The notes beneath the pieces are model-generated. The model ran no database searches, was not told where the DNA came from, and saw only the letters and a list, made by a program, of their open reading frames with translations. Shown one piece after another: positions 1 to 6,995 of a DNA stretch of 8,678 bases (the stretch's first letter is position 1; every line of letters begins with the position of its first letter). The translations under genes and the position numbers were made by a program. Source of the stretch: an uncultured Eubacteriales bacterium (GTDB taxonomy: Bacteria; Bacillota; Clostridia; Christensenellales; CAG-917); contig URUQ01000051.1 of assembly GCA_900551145.1 (NCBI GenBank), positions 1 to 8,678 on the forward strand, given 5' to 3'.

Positions 1-19
1 AGATGTGTATAAGAGACAG
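1..19 (+). other. Tn5 mosaic-end adapter remnant (not genomic)
   Basis: The first 19 bases, AGATGTGTATAAGAGACAG, are exactly the Tn5 mosaic end used in Nextera tagmentation libraries, oriented inward. They are untrimmed library sequence. An ATG at position 5 lies inside the adapter and opens an in-frame N-terminal extension of the first gene that should not be annotated. Confidence 0.97.
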
Positions 20-55
20 ATTATATGTAAGCAATACGAAAAAAGGAAAATTTTT

Positions 56-59
56 AGGA
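56..59 (+). promoter_or_regulatory. Ribosome binding site of the binding-protein gene
   Basis: AGGA stands 8 bases before the ATG at 68. It fixes that start, which begins a perfect lipoprotein signal peptide, and rules out the upstream ATG in the adapter. The 48 genomic bases before the start are A/T-rich; no promoter can be assigned in so short a stretch, so the operon promoter is probably outside the window. Confidence 0.7.
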
Positions 60-67
60 TATACGAT

Positions 68-958
68 ATGAAAAAATCAGTAAAAACAATCATCGTTCTT
101 GCGGTTGTCGCAACGATAATCACGGCGTGTTTCGCACTCGTAGCATGCAACGACAAAGATATAAATCTCGTGGCAGTTAACGCCGCCGACCTAATCAAAG
201 AGGACTTCGGAATTGCCGTAACGAAAGGCAATACCGCACTTATGGACGCAATCAACAAAGTCGTTGACGACTGGACGGCAAACGGCAAAATCTCGCAATA
301 CATCGAGTATTATTCCGCTCTTGCCGACGAGGAAAACGGCGGTCCGAAGGCTGTTGCTCCCGAGGGACTTCAAACGAGTTGGGACTTTAAAGGCGCAACG
401 CAAACGATTGCAGTGTACACAGAGTCGGGCTTTGCTCCTTACGAGTTCGTATACGGCGGAAACGTCGTGGGTTTAGATATTGCCATTATGTCTCAAGTTG
501 CGGTCAATACGGGCAAAAAGATTGAAGTCAAGGACGTTGCGTTTGACGTGATTGCAACCAACGTATCGACTGCCACCGGCGACGCTGTGGGTGCGGCAGG
601 TATGTCTATTACCGATGAGCGCAAAGAGGTGGTCGATTTCAGTCACGTTTATGCATATTCGACGCTCGTAGTCGTGTCCAAAGACGGACAATACAAGAGC
701 GTAAAAGACCTTGCGGGCAAGAAAGTGGGCGTGCAAGAGGGCACGAGCGGTGACATCATCATCAGCGAGGCAATCGGCGGTGGATATACGTACGAGATTG
801 TAAACGGCGACAAGGTCGCAACCACCGTCGTCGTAAAGGCAGAAGGCGCGGAAGTGAAGCAATACAAGGCGTATGCGCTTGCACTTCAAGACCTCAAAAA
901 CGGACGTATCGACGCAATACTTATGGACAATATTCCTGCGGAGTTGATGCTGAAATGA
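68..958 (+). CDS. Amino acid ABC transporter substrate-binding lipoprotein, apparently circularly permuted
   Basis: This 296-residue lipid-anchored solute receptor (SBP_bac_3, type II binding-protein fold) would capture a polar amino acid outside the membrane. Residues 1-27 form a lipoprotein signal with lipobox LVAC; C27 is the likely lipidated cysteine, because ITAC at 18-21 also fits but is followed by hydrophobic residues. Recognisable family motifs are GMSITDERK (178-186; the Arg normally binds the substrate carboxylate), GTSGD (225-229) and IDAILMDN (281-288; the Asp normally contacts the amino group). The order is abnormal. Residues 42-82 (EDFGIAVTKGN, then AINKVVDDW and GKISQYIEYY) match the segment that usually ends these proteins, yet they precede the usual N-terminal start (TIAVYTESGFAPYEF, 113-127). 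The protein stops just after NIPAELMLK, where normal members continue. The stop overlaps the permease start (ATGA). The ligand is unknown. Confidence 0.9.
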   Translation: MKKSVKTIIVLAVVATIITACFALVACNDKDINLVAVNAADLIKEDFGIAVTKGNTALMDAINKVVDDWTANGKISQYIEYYSALADEENGGPKAVAPEGLQTSWDFKGATQTIAVYTESGFAPYEFVYGGNVVGLDIAIMSQVAVNTGKKIEVKDVAFDVIATNVSTATGDAVGAAGMSITDERKEVVDFSHVYAYSTLVVVSKDGQYKSVKDLAGKKVGVQEGTSGDIIISEAIGGGYTYEIVNGDKVATTVVVKAEGAEVKQYKAYALALQDLKNGRIDAILMDNIPAELMLK

Positions 959-1710
959 ATAACGTTTTGTCGGCTACGATAGCGGAGCGTCTATATAAGG
1001 CTTTTATATACGACGACAGATACAAACTGTATTTCAAAGGATTGGGCAACACTCTTTTGATTGCACTCCTTGCCACACTTATAGGTGTGGCAATCGGCGT
1101 TACTTTGGCAATGATAGTCTACGTCAACAAAAAGACGGGCAAGCTCAAAGTGCTGTCCCTCGTTGCCAAAACGTACATAATGATAATCCGCGGAACGCCG
1201 GTCGTTTTGCAACTTTTCATAATGTACTTCGTGGTGCTTGCTTCCTCCGATAACGGCATACTTATCGGTGCGCTGACATTCGGTCTCAACTCGGGCGCAT
1301 ACGTTGCCGAGATAGTAAGGGCGGGCTTCGAGAGCGTCGATTACGGTCAAATGGAAGCGGGTAGATCGCTTGGTTTGTCTACGGGACAAACGCTTTTAAG
1401 AGTGGTTACTCCGCAAGCGGTGCGCAACGTTATGCCTCCGCTTTTCAACGAGTTTATAACCCTCGTCAAAGAGACTGCAATCGTCGGATACGTCGGTATT
1501 CTCGACCTCGGCAAAGTGCCCGGGCTTATCCAATCGAGGACGTTCGATTATCTCTTCCCGTTGCTTATTGCCGCGATTATGTACCTCGTGATAGTTATGG
1601 GGCTTACAGGAATACTCAAACTCATTGAAAAGCAAATGGCAAAGACCGACCGCAATTACAAGCGTATCCAAGTGCGCGGAAAGAAAAAAGACTATATCGT
1701 GGAGGCGTAA
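955..1710 (+). CDS. Polar amino acid ABC transporter permease (HisM/GlnP type)
   Basis: This 251-residue inner-membrane channel subunit of the importer is of normal length for the family. It has about five membrane segments, roughly at residues 34-57, 73-97, 101-120, 165-185 and 199-222. RGTPVVLQLF (79-88) is typical of the polar amino acid permeases. The cytoplasmic EAA loop that docks on the ATPase is clear at about 119-155, with EIVRAGFESV, then EAGRSLGLS and the TPQAVR segment. The start overlaps the preceding stop by 4 bases (ATGA), with GGAG at 940-943 as a plausible ribosome site. Only one permease gene is present, so the channel is probably a homodimer. The C-terminal tail (about 226-251) is short and strongly basic. 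Nothing in the sequence is unusual, unlike its two partners. Confidence 0.95.
   Translation: MNNVLSATIAERLYKAFIYDDRYKLYFKGLGNTLLIALLATLIGVAIGVTLAMIVYVNKKTGKLKVLSLVAKTYIMIIRGTPVVLQLFIMYFVVLASSDNGILIGALTFGLNSGAYVAEIVRAGFESVDYGQMEAGRSLGLSTGQTLLRVVTPQAVRNVMPPLFNEFITLVKETAIVGYVGILDLGKVPGLIQSRTFDYLFPLLIAAIMYLVIVMGLTGILKLIEKQMAKTDRNYKRIQVRGKKKDYIVEA
1701..1705 (+). promoter_or_regulatory. Ribosome binding site deciding the ATPase start
   Basis: GGAGG lies inside the last codons of the permease, 9 bases before the ATG at 1715. This supports 1715 over the longer frame from 1625, whose extra residues are out-of-frame permease sequence with no resemblance to an ATPase N-terminus. Confidence 0.8.
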
Positions 1711-1714
1711 AGGT

Positions 1715-2782
1715 ATGTTGAGTGCTATAAATCTTACGAAGAAATTTGGCGATTTGCTTGTTCTTGACGACATCACCGAGACGATAGAAGAGGGCGAACG
1801 CGTAGTTATAGTAGGTCCGAGCGGCGGCGGAAAATCGACGTTTTTGCGTTGCCTTAATTGTCTCGAAGATCCCACGGCGGGCAAGATTATGTTTGACGGC
1901 GTGGACCTTGCCGACCTCAAAGTGGACATCAACGAACAACGCGAAAAAATGGGTATGGTTTTTCAACAGTTCAACCTATTCAACAATATGACGGTGAAGA
2001 AAAACATAACCCTTGCGCCCGTGCAAATAGGCATAAAAAACATGCGAAAAACCAAGCGCAAAAACGCCTTCGTGCCTATATACAACAAGTGGTTTGAAAG
2101 GTGCGGAAAAAAGCACAACGAAAAGGTGGACAAAAAGATAGTTTTGCTCCAAAAGCAACTTGAAGAGCTAAAAGAAGAACTTAAACCTATCGTTTGTGCG
2201 TGGGAAGAGACCAAGGTCATAAAAGAGATAAGCGGAAAATCTTACGCTACTTACGACCCGAAACTCACAAAACAAAAGCTTGATCTCACCGAGAAAATAG
2301 AAAACGTGGAGCGCAAAATTTCGCACTCCGTACACGCCGAGCAAAAGTGCGTTCAACCGCTTGAATACACATCTAAAAAAGAGATAATCGAAAAGGCAAA
2401 CGAAAGGGCGGACGAACTTTTGAAACGCATAGGTCTTGAAAGCAAAGCCGACGTATATCCCTCGACTTTGAGCGGTGGACAAAAGCAACGTGTTGCGATT
2501 GCTCGCGCGCTTGCGATGAACCCGAAAGTTATGCTTTTTGACGAGCCGACGAGCGCGCTCGATCCCGAGATGGTGGGAGAGGTGCTCGACCTTATAAAAC
2601 AAGTGGCAAACGATGGTATGACGATGGTTATCGTAACTCACGAGATGGCGTTTGCAAAAGAGGTGGGCACGAGAATACTGTTTATGGCGCAAGGGAAGAT
2701 TTTGGAAGAAGCACCGCCCGAGGAATTCTTTGCAAACCCCAAGTGCGATCGACTCAAAGAGTTTCTGAACAAAGTACTGTGA
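1715..2782 (+). CDS. Amino acid ABC transporter ATP-binding protein with a ~110-residue insertion
   Basis: This cytoplasmic GlnQ/HisP-type ATPase powers the importer. All catalytic motifs are present: Walker A GPSGGGKST (34-42), Q-loop VFQQF (82-86), signature LSGGQ (252-256), Walker B VMLFDEP (272-278), D-loop SALD (280-283) and switch histidine H309. The protein has 355 residues, against about 240 for the usual family member. The excess sits at about 110-220, between the Q-loop segment ending ITLAPVQIGIKN and the normal KANERADELLKRIGL helix before the signature. The insert is lysine- and glutamate-rich, has predicted helical stretches with heptad character (about 136-158 and 183-203) and contains cysteines 130, 161 and 212. 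The frame is intact throughout, so this is not a frameshift. It maps to the helical subdomain that normally contacts the permease. It is the last gene before the terminator, 4 bases after the permease. Confidence 0.95.
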   Translation: MLSAINLTKKFGDLLVLDDITETIEEGERVVIVGPSGGGKSTFLRCLNCLEDPTAGKIMFDGVDLADLKVDINEQREKMGMVFQQFNLFNNMTVKKNITLAPVQIGIKNMRKTKRKNAFVPIYNKWFERCGKKHNEKVDKKIVLLQKQLEELKEELKPIVCAWEETKVIKEISGKSYATYDPKLTKQKLDLTEKIENVERKISHSVHAEQKCVQPLEYTSKKEIIEKANERADELLKRIGLESKADVYPSTLSGGQKQRVAIARALAMNPKVMLFDEPTSALDPEMVGEVLDLIKQVANDGMTMVIVTHEMAFAKEVGTRILFMAQGKILEEAPPEEFFANPKCDRLKEFLNKVL

Positions 2783-2822
2783 CCGATATTTGCAAAATTA
2801 TTGCGTTCAATAAAAATAAAGG

Positions 2823-2852
2823 CGTGGCCCGTATACGGACCGCGTTTTTTTT
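2823..2852 (+). terminator. Rho-independent terminator of the ABC transporter operon
   Basis: A GC-rich stem pairs CGTGG (2823-2827) with CCGCG (2840-2844) through one G·T pair. After one C·A mismatch it continues as CCG/CGG around a TATA loop. Eight T residues follow (2845-2852). The position, 40 bases after the ATPase stop and before a new promoter, fits the end of the transport operon. Confidence 0.92.
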
Positions 2853-2867
2853 GTTGCGGTTTGTCTC

Positions 2868-2896
2868 TTTACAAAATAAAGGTTTAATGTTATGAT
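2868..2896 (+). promoter_or_regulatory. Sigma-A-type promoter for the holA operon
   Basis: TTTACA (2868-2873) and TATGAT (2891-2896) are separated by 17 bases, and a TGT just before the -10 makes it an extended -10 element. Transcription would start near 2903, leaving a leader of about 45 bases. It sits directly after the upstream terminator, which agrees with a new transcription unit. Confidence 0.8.
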
Positions 2897-2922
2897 ATAG
2901 TGTAACTTATCATAGGATAATA

Positions 2923-2938
2923 CGCGCTTACGGGCGCG
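2923..2938 (+). promoter_or_regulatory. GC hairpin in the holA leader
   Basis: CGCGC (2923-2927) pairs with GCGCG (2934-2938) around a TTACGG loop. It ends 10 bases before the preferred ATG (2949), where a Shine-Dalgarno sequence would be expected. The nearest AGGA (2914-2917) is about 30 bases from the start. Whether the hairpin controls translation is inference. Confidence 0.45.
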
Positions 2939-2948
2939 AGTGCGTGCA

Positions 2949-3929
2949 ATGAAATACGGCGAATTTAAGCAACATATAAAAGAGGCTTTGCAAGGAAACG
3001 AAGATCTTGCTTCCGCATATATCGTGTGTGGTGACGACGATTATCTCAAATCTTCCGCAATCAAGGCTCTCAAAAACATTGTAGATCCCGAATATGCAGA
3101 CTTCAATCTCTCGACGGCGTCGGGCGACGACGGCGTGTCTTCGGCAATAGACGCACTGTATACCTTTCCTATGTTTGACGAGCGCAAAGTGGTGGTGCTT
3201 ACACTCGACAGCGCAATATCGGGAGCAAGCAAGGACGCTTACGAGAAGTATCTTGCATCCCCGTCGGAGACATCGGTGCTTGTGGTGGATTGCGACGACG
3301 AAGTTGCCAAAACGCTCAAAAACAAGAAAGCGAAAGCGGTGGATTGCTCCCGTCTTGACGATGGCGAACTCGCAGAAGAGATTGAAGAGATTGCATTTTG
3401 CGCACCCGCTCGCAAAATCGACAAAGACGCGGAGATAGAGCTTATCACGCGTACGCAAGGCAACATGTCGCGTATCGCAACCGAGATGGTCAAACTCAAA
3501 GCGTATTGCGACGACGTTATAACCAAGCGCGCCGTTGAGGAAATGGTGAGTGCGAATATCGACTTTCAGATATACGAACTCGCAAACGCGGTGAGCGAAA
3601 AGAACGCAAACAAGGCTCTCGAAGCGCTGGACGTGTTTTTCAAAAACGGTATCAGAGGCGTGACTATTATCAATAGACTTTATGACAAGTACCGCAATAT
3701 GTTGCACGCCGAACTCAACAAGAATTTGCCCAACGAAGAAGTGGCAAAACTCCTCGGTATGAAGAGCGGTGCGGTGTACTTCTTGCGCAAGGTATCTTCC
3801 AATTACTCGCAAATGCGCCTCAAAAAGTGCGTAGACTATTTGCACTCGCTCCAATACGACGTGCTCAGCGGAAAACGCTCGGACGTGAGCGCAATTCACG
3901 AGGCAATACTTCAATTGCTCAATATTTAG
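2949..3929 (+). CDS. holA: DNA polymerase III delta subunit
   Basis: This 326-residue clamp-loader subunit (HolA/YqeN) opens and loads the sliding clamp as part of the DNA polymerase III holoenzyme. The N-terminal domain begins with the family pattern AYIVCGDDDYLK (23-34) and an AAA+-like region rich in beta strands (80-84, 109-114). The C-terminal helical domain is the most typical part: QIYELANAVSEKNANKALEA (207-226), the INRLYDKYRNML stretch (241-252), then AKLLGMKSGAVYFLRK (266-281) and the terminal DVLSGKRSDVSAIHEAILQLL. ATG 2949 gives the usual MKYGEF beginning; an in-frame GTG at 2940 would add three residues. No good ribosome site precedes either start. It is first in a five-gene same-strand run and is followed 7 bases later by the next start. 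Confidence 0.94.
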   Translation: MKYGEFKQHIKEALQGNEDLASAYIVCGDDDYLKSSAIKALKNIVDPEYADFNLSTASGDDGVSSAIDALYTFPMFDERKVVVLTLDSAISGASKDAYEKYLASPSETSVLVVDCDDEVAKTLKNKKAKAVDCSRLDDGELAEEIEEIAFCAPARKIDKDAEIELITRTQGNMSRIATEMVKLKAYCDDVITKRAVEEMVSANIDFQIYELANAVSEKNANKALEALDVFFKNGIRGVTIINRLYDKYRNMLHAELNKNLPNEEVAKLLGMKSGAVYFLRKVSSNYSQMRLKKCVDYLHSLQYDVLSGKRSDVSAIHEAILQLLNI

Positions 3930-3936
3930 GTGGCTT

Positions 3937-4827
3937 ATGCAAAACAAAATCGATAGAAAATATTACGTATGGATTTGGCTCGGACTTATCTTTGCCAATT
4001 ATATCAGAAACGTCTACGGTATCTATCAGGATATCAACGTCCTTATCAGTGAGGCGTCGAGAACGCAAATCGTTGCGGACGTGTTCATTATGATTTTCAG
4101 TTACGGCGTTATCCCCGCGGTCGAGACTTTCGTATTCTCGCTCATCTTGTACTATATCACGGCAAGAAGACACTCCAATTACGTTTCTCGTACGGATTTT
4201 TGTTATATCGTTATGACGTTCGTGGCGGGGGAGAGAGCGGTTGCGGGCCTTATCGACGCGTTCTCCATTTTGTCCGCCAATATGCATATCGTCACGGCAA
4301 CCGTGCTCGACGTATTGCTTTTGCCCGGTGCGATGCTTCTTATGTTCTTCCTTATGGCAAAGCATTACAAGTTCAACGTTGTGGAAAAACGCAACAGCTT
4401 CACCGTTATGTCGGTGGCGTTTTTCGTGGTGCTCGGACTTATCGTATTCAGCAACAACTTCACGATAGTATTTCTCGGTTCGGGCGGTGAATACTCAAAG
4501 GCACTCATAGAGTATTTGCGTCAAATGGGATATTCCGTTAACGCGCTTACGTCCACTATTCAAGTGTATTCCAGCATAAGCGCAATCGTCATTTACATTG
4601 CGTATCTTATTGCGGATATCGTGATAGCTTCGCTTATGAAAAAGAACGCGTCGGAATATCAAGACGGGGACACGAGAGAGGCGTTCTTTGCAAAACACCC
4701 GGGCGCAAGAGCCGGTGCTCCTTATACTCGTCGCGACGACGTGGACTCCACTTTCGAGGAGTTTGAAAAGCAACACACCGACAAAAAAGACGACGATGAT
4801 CACGTCTTTGACGAGTTCGACATTTAA
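3937..4827 (+). CDS. Multi-pass membrane protein of unknown function with acidic tail
   Basis: I do not recognise this 296-residue protein. About six hydrophobic segments can be seen, near residues 11-30, 46-74, 88-112, 117-142, 155-181 and 205-234, so it is probably an integral membrane protein. A hydrophilic tail of about 60 residues follows. In the tail an 11-residue pattern occurs twice, 18 residues apart: DDVDSTFEEFE (267-277) and DDDDHVFDEFD (285-295, next to the C-terminus). The shared positions are D, D, x, D, x, x, F, acidic, E, F, acidic. Paired Phe residues in an acidic setting suggest a short binding motif, but that is inference. AGGTGG (3928-3933) overlaps the holA stop and serves as the ribosome site. 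It lies just before cdaA, so a link to the cyclase at the membrane is possible but untested. Confidence 0.85.
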   Translation: MQNKIDRKYYVWIWLGLIFANYIRNVYGIYQDINVLISEASRTQIVADVFIMIFSYGVIPAVETFVFSLILYYITARRHSNYVSRTDFCYIVMTFVAGERAVAGLIDAFSILSANMHIVTATVLDVLLLPGAMLLMFFLMAKHYKFNVVEKRNSFTVMSVAFFVVLGLIVFSNNFTIVFLGSGGEYSKALIEYLRQMGYSVNALTSTIQVYSSISAIVIYIAYLIADIVIASLMKKNASEYQDGDTREAFFAKHPGARAGAPYTRRDDVDSTFEEFEKQHTDKKDDDDHVFDEFDI

Positions 4828-4868
4828 TACCAAAGAAAATAGGGCAAAACGCCCGCAGTGAGGAATAT

Positions 4869-5729
4869 ATGACATTTGATTTCGCAAAGTATGCAAACGG
4901 GGTTGACTTGTATTTCATCATCGATATGGTGGTGCTTATAACCGTATTTGCGATTATGCTCAGTTTCTTTATTTACAAGCGCAATATGAAGGTGTTCTTC
5001 TTGCTCATTCTCGGCGCGGTGCTTGACATCCTTGTCAACGTACTGTCCGAATTGTTGGGCGGAAAACTCGCCATTGCCAAATACGTGATGCACTTCGTCG
5101 TGATTTTCGATATAGTCGCGGCGTGCGTGGTCTATCAAAACGATTTGAAAAACCTCTTTCAAAAGGTTTCCACTTCCAAGGGCTTCGAGACTCACAACAG
5201 CGACGACGAACTGCGTGACGCAACGGCGGAGATTTTGACGGCCTGCCAAGATATGGCAAAAAACGACGTCGGCGCAATCATCATTATAGATACTGCAGGG
5301 GATATCCACGACAATATTCTCGATACGGGTACGCGCCTCAACGCAACGTTGTCCGCACCTTTGTTTGAGAGTATATTCAACACCAAAGCGCCTCTTCACG
5401 ACGGTGCGGTTATAGTGCGCGGCAATAAGATTATCGCGGCGGGTTGCTTTTTGACTCTCACGCAACGCAACGTCAACAAAGAGATGGGCACTCGTCACCG
5501 TGCCGCAATCGGCATCACGGAAGATACCGACGTGCTTTCCATCGTCGTAAGCGAAGAGACGGGCATTATTTCCGTTGTAAAACACGGTGAGATCAAGCGT
5601 TATATGACTATGGATAAACTCAAAGACGAGATCGAGGAAGCGTACGGCATTTCTCCGACGGCTATAGCGCTCAGAGAGGCTCACGCAAATCGTCGTATCG
5701 GCAAACGCAGAAACGGTAGGTTCAAATGA
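4869..5729 (+). CDS. cdaA: Membrane-bound diadenylate cyclase CdaA (c-di-AMP synthase)
   Basis: This 286-residue enzyme condenses two ATP into cyclic di-AMP, a second messenger that in Gram-positive bacteria controls potassium and osmolyte transport and cell-wall homeostasis. Three membrane segments occupy about residues 14-36, 41-63 and 70-89. A short linker leads to the DAC domain (about 112-270). Both signature motifs are intact: DGA (178-180, within PLHDGAVIV) and GTRHR (207-211, within GTRHRAAIGI); SEETGIISVV (228-237) is also typical. AGTGAGGA (4857-4864) is the ribosome site, and a short GGGC/GCCC hairpin (4842-4854) lies just before it. The C-terminus is basic. The usual Firmicutes neighbours cdaR (ybbR) and glmM are absent. 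The stop overlaps the next start (ATGA), so translation of the two is probably coupled. Confidence 0.96.
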   Translation: MTFDFAKYANGVDLYFIIDMVVLITVFAIMLSFFIYKRNMKVFFLLILGAVLDILVNVLSELLGGKLAIAKYVMHFVVIFDIVAACVVYQNDLKNLFQKVSTSKGFETHNSDDELRDATAEILTACQDMAKNDVGAIIIIDTAGDIHDNILDTGTRLNATLSAPLFESIFNTKAPLHDGAVIVRGNKIIAAGCFLTLTQRNVNKEMGTRHRAAIGITEDTDVLSIVVSEETGIISVVKHGEIKRYMTMDKLKDEIEEAYGISPTAIALREAHANRRIGKRRNGRFK

Positions 5730-6946
5730 AAACTATAAGAAAAACAGATATTTTAGTGCCCGCAGATTGCGATTTTTCCAAATGGTCGGTGGTGGCTTGC
5801 GATCAGTTCACTTCCGAACGTAAGTATTGGAAAGATCTTGAAAACTACGTCGGTGACGCTCCGAGTACGCTCAAACTTGTGTTCCCCGAAGTATACCTCG
5901 AAGACGCGGACAAGCAAGAGCGTATCGACAAGATAAACCGCACTATGCAAGAGTACGTGGACGATGGCGTTTTCAAGACGCTCAAAGACAGTTTCGTCCT
6001 TGTGAAAAGGACTACGGCAAGCGGTGTTTCTCGTCTCGGTGTAGTGCTTGCGGTTGACCTCGAAGAATACTGCTTTACGCATCCGTCGCACGCAAACATT
6101 CGCTCGACGGAAGGAGTGGTGCTCGACCGTATTCCTCCGCGCCTCAAAATAAGAGAGAACGCTCCCGTGGAATTACCGCACATAATGCTCCTCATCGACG
6201 ATAGAAAAAAGAGCGTTATAGAAAGGCTTTGGCAAGAGCGCGACGAAAACGAAAAGATTTACGACTTCGATTTGAATATGGGCGGCGGACATCTTCTCGG
6301 TTATCGCGTGGACGCTCAAAAAGTCATAGATTTGTTTGACGAATACGAGAGGTCCGTGCAAAATCTTTACGGCACGGGAAACAACGATTTTATCTTTGCT
6401 GTGGGCGACGGCAATCACTCTCTTGCAACGGCGCAAGCACACTGGAATCGCACGAAAGAGGGGTTAACCGATGCACAAAAGGCAGTTCATCCCGCCAGAT
6501 TTGCACTTTGCGAGGTTGAGAACCTTCACGACGACGGCATAGTTTTCGAGCCGATTCATCGCTTCGTGTTCGGCGCGGGCGATGACTTCAAGGCGTTTAT
6601 GCAATCGAGACTTTACGGCGGGACTGTCGTCAAAGCATTCGGTAGCGCGGGTGAGTTCGATATACACGCCGAGGACAATAGCGCAAAGGCAATCAAGGAC
6701 ATCCAAACCGCAATCGACGAGTATATCGGCACGCACAAAGAGTGCTCGGTTGACTATATTCACGGCATAGAACACTTGCGCGCGGTTGCATCGGAAAACG
6801 CAGGCGTTGCAATCGAGATGCCAAAAATTAAGAAAGAAGAACTTTTCGGATACGTCCTTCAAAACGGCACGCTTTGCAGAAAGGCGTTTTCTATGGGTGA
6901 GGCGGAAGAAAAGAGATATTATTTCGAGGCAAAGAAAATTAAGTAA
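5726..6946 (+). CDS. DUF1015 family protein
   Basis: This 406-residue soluble protein is of usual length for the DUF1015 family, whose biochemical role I cannot state with certainty. Family features are the N-terminal VPADCDFSKWSVVACDQFTS (11-30), an internal HANIRSTEGVVLDRIPPR (122-139), the motif GDGNHSLATAQAHW (227-240), the DYIHG segment (343-347) and the C-terminal FSMGEAEEKRYYFEAKKI (388-405). The GDGNHS motif resembles the DGHHR/GNHR-like motif of ParB-superfamily nucleotide-using proteins, some of which phosphorylate free serine. By that analogy a small-molecule kinase role is conceivable, as inference only. No signal peptide or membrane segment is seen. It overlaps the cdaA stop by 4 bases, with GGTAGG (5715-5720) as ribosome site, and precedes the aspartate kinase gene by 49 bases. 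Confidence 0.92.
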   Translation: MKTIRKTDILVPADCDFSKWSVVACDQFTSERKYWKDLENYVGDAPSTLKLVFPEVYLEDADKQERIDKINRTMQEYVDDGVFKTLKDSFVLVKRTTASGVSRLGVVLAVDLEEYCFTHPSHANIRSTEGVVLDRIPPRLKIRENAPVELPHIMLLIDDRKKSVIERLWQERDENEKIYDFDLNMGGGHLLGYRVDAQKVIDLFDEYERSVQNLYGTGNNDFIFAVGDGNHSLATAQAHWNRTKEGLTDAQKAVHPARFALCEVENLHDDGIVFEPIHRFVFGAGDDFKAFMQSRLYGGTVVKAFGSAGEFDIHAEDNSAKAIKDIQTAIDEYIGTHKECSVDYIHGIEHLRAVASENAGVAIEMPKIKKEELFGYVLQNGTLCRKAFSMGEAEEKRYYFEAKKIK

Positions 6947-6985
6947 ATCCGTATACCCAAAAACCCCGAACGAATATACTGTATC

Positions 6986-6990
6986 GGAGA
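6986..6990 (+). promoter_or_regulatory. Ribosome binding site deciding the aspartate kinase start
   Basis: GGAGA stands 5 bases before ATG 6996, which begins the invariant N-terminus MKVCKFGGTS. The same frame is open from 6786, but that stretch overlaps DUF1015 in another frame and resembles no kinase. The 49-base gap is too short for a lysine riboswitch. Confidence 0.8.
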
Positions 6991-6995
6991 ACGAT

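Noticed and set aside
5..67. ATG at position 5 as the start of the binding protein
   Set aside because: It lies in Tn5 adapter sequence. ATG 68 has a ribosome site and begins a standard lipoprotein signal.
2928..3947. A 339-codon open frame on the minus strand across holA
   Set aside because: It mirrors holA almost end to end. Its translation is rich in Cys, His and Arg with no recognisable domain, while the plus strand encodes a clear delta subunit.
4824..5684. A 286-codon open frame on the minus strand across cdaA
   Set aside because: It is antisense to the conserved DGA and GTRHR motifs, and its translation resembles nothing known to me.
6786..6995. Longer N-terminus for aspartate kinase
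   Set aside because: The 70 extra residues lie inside DUF1015 in another frame. GGAGA and the invariant MKVCKFGGTS beginning fix the start at 6996.
6947..6995. Lysine riboswitch before lysC
   Set aside because: The gap is only 49 bases and lacks the structure; a lysine riboswitch needs well over 150 bases.
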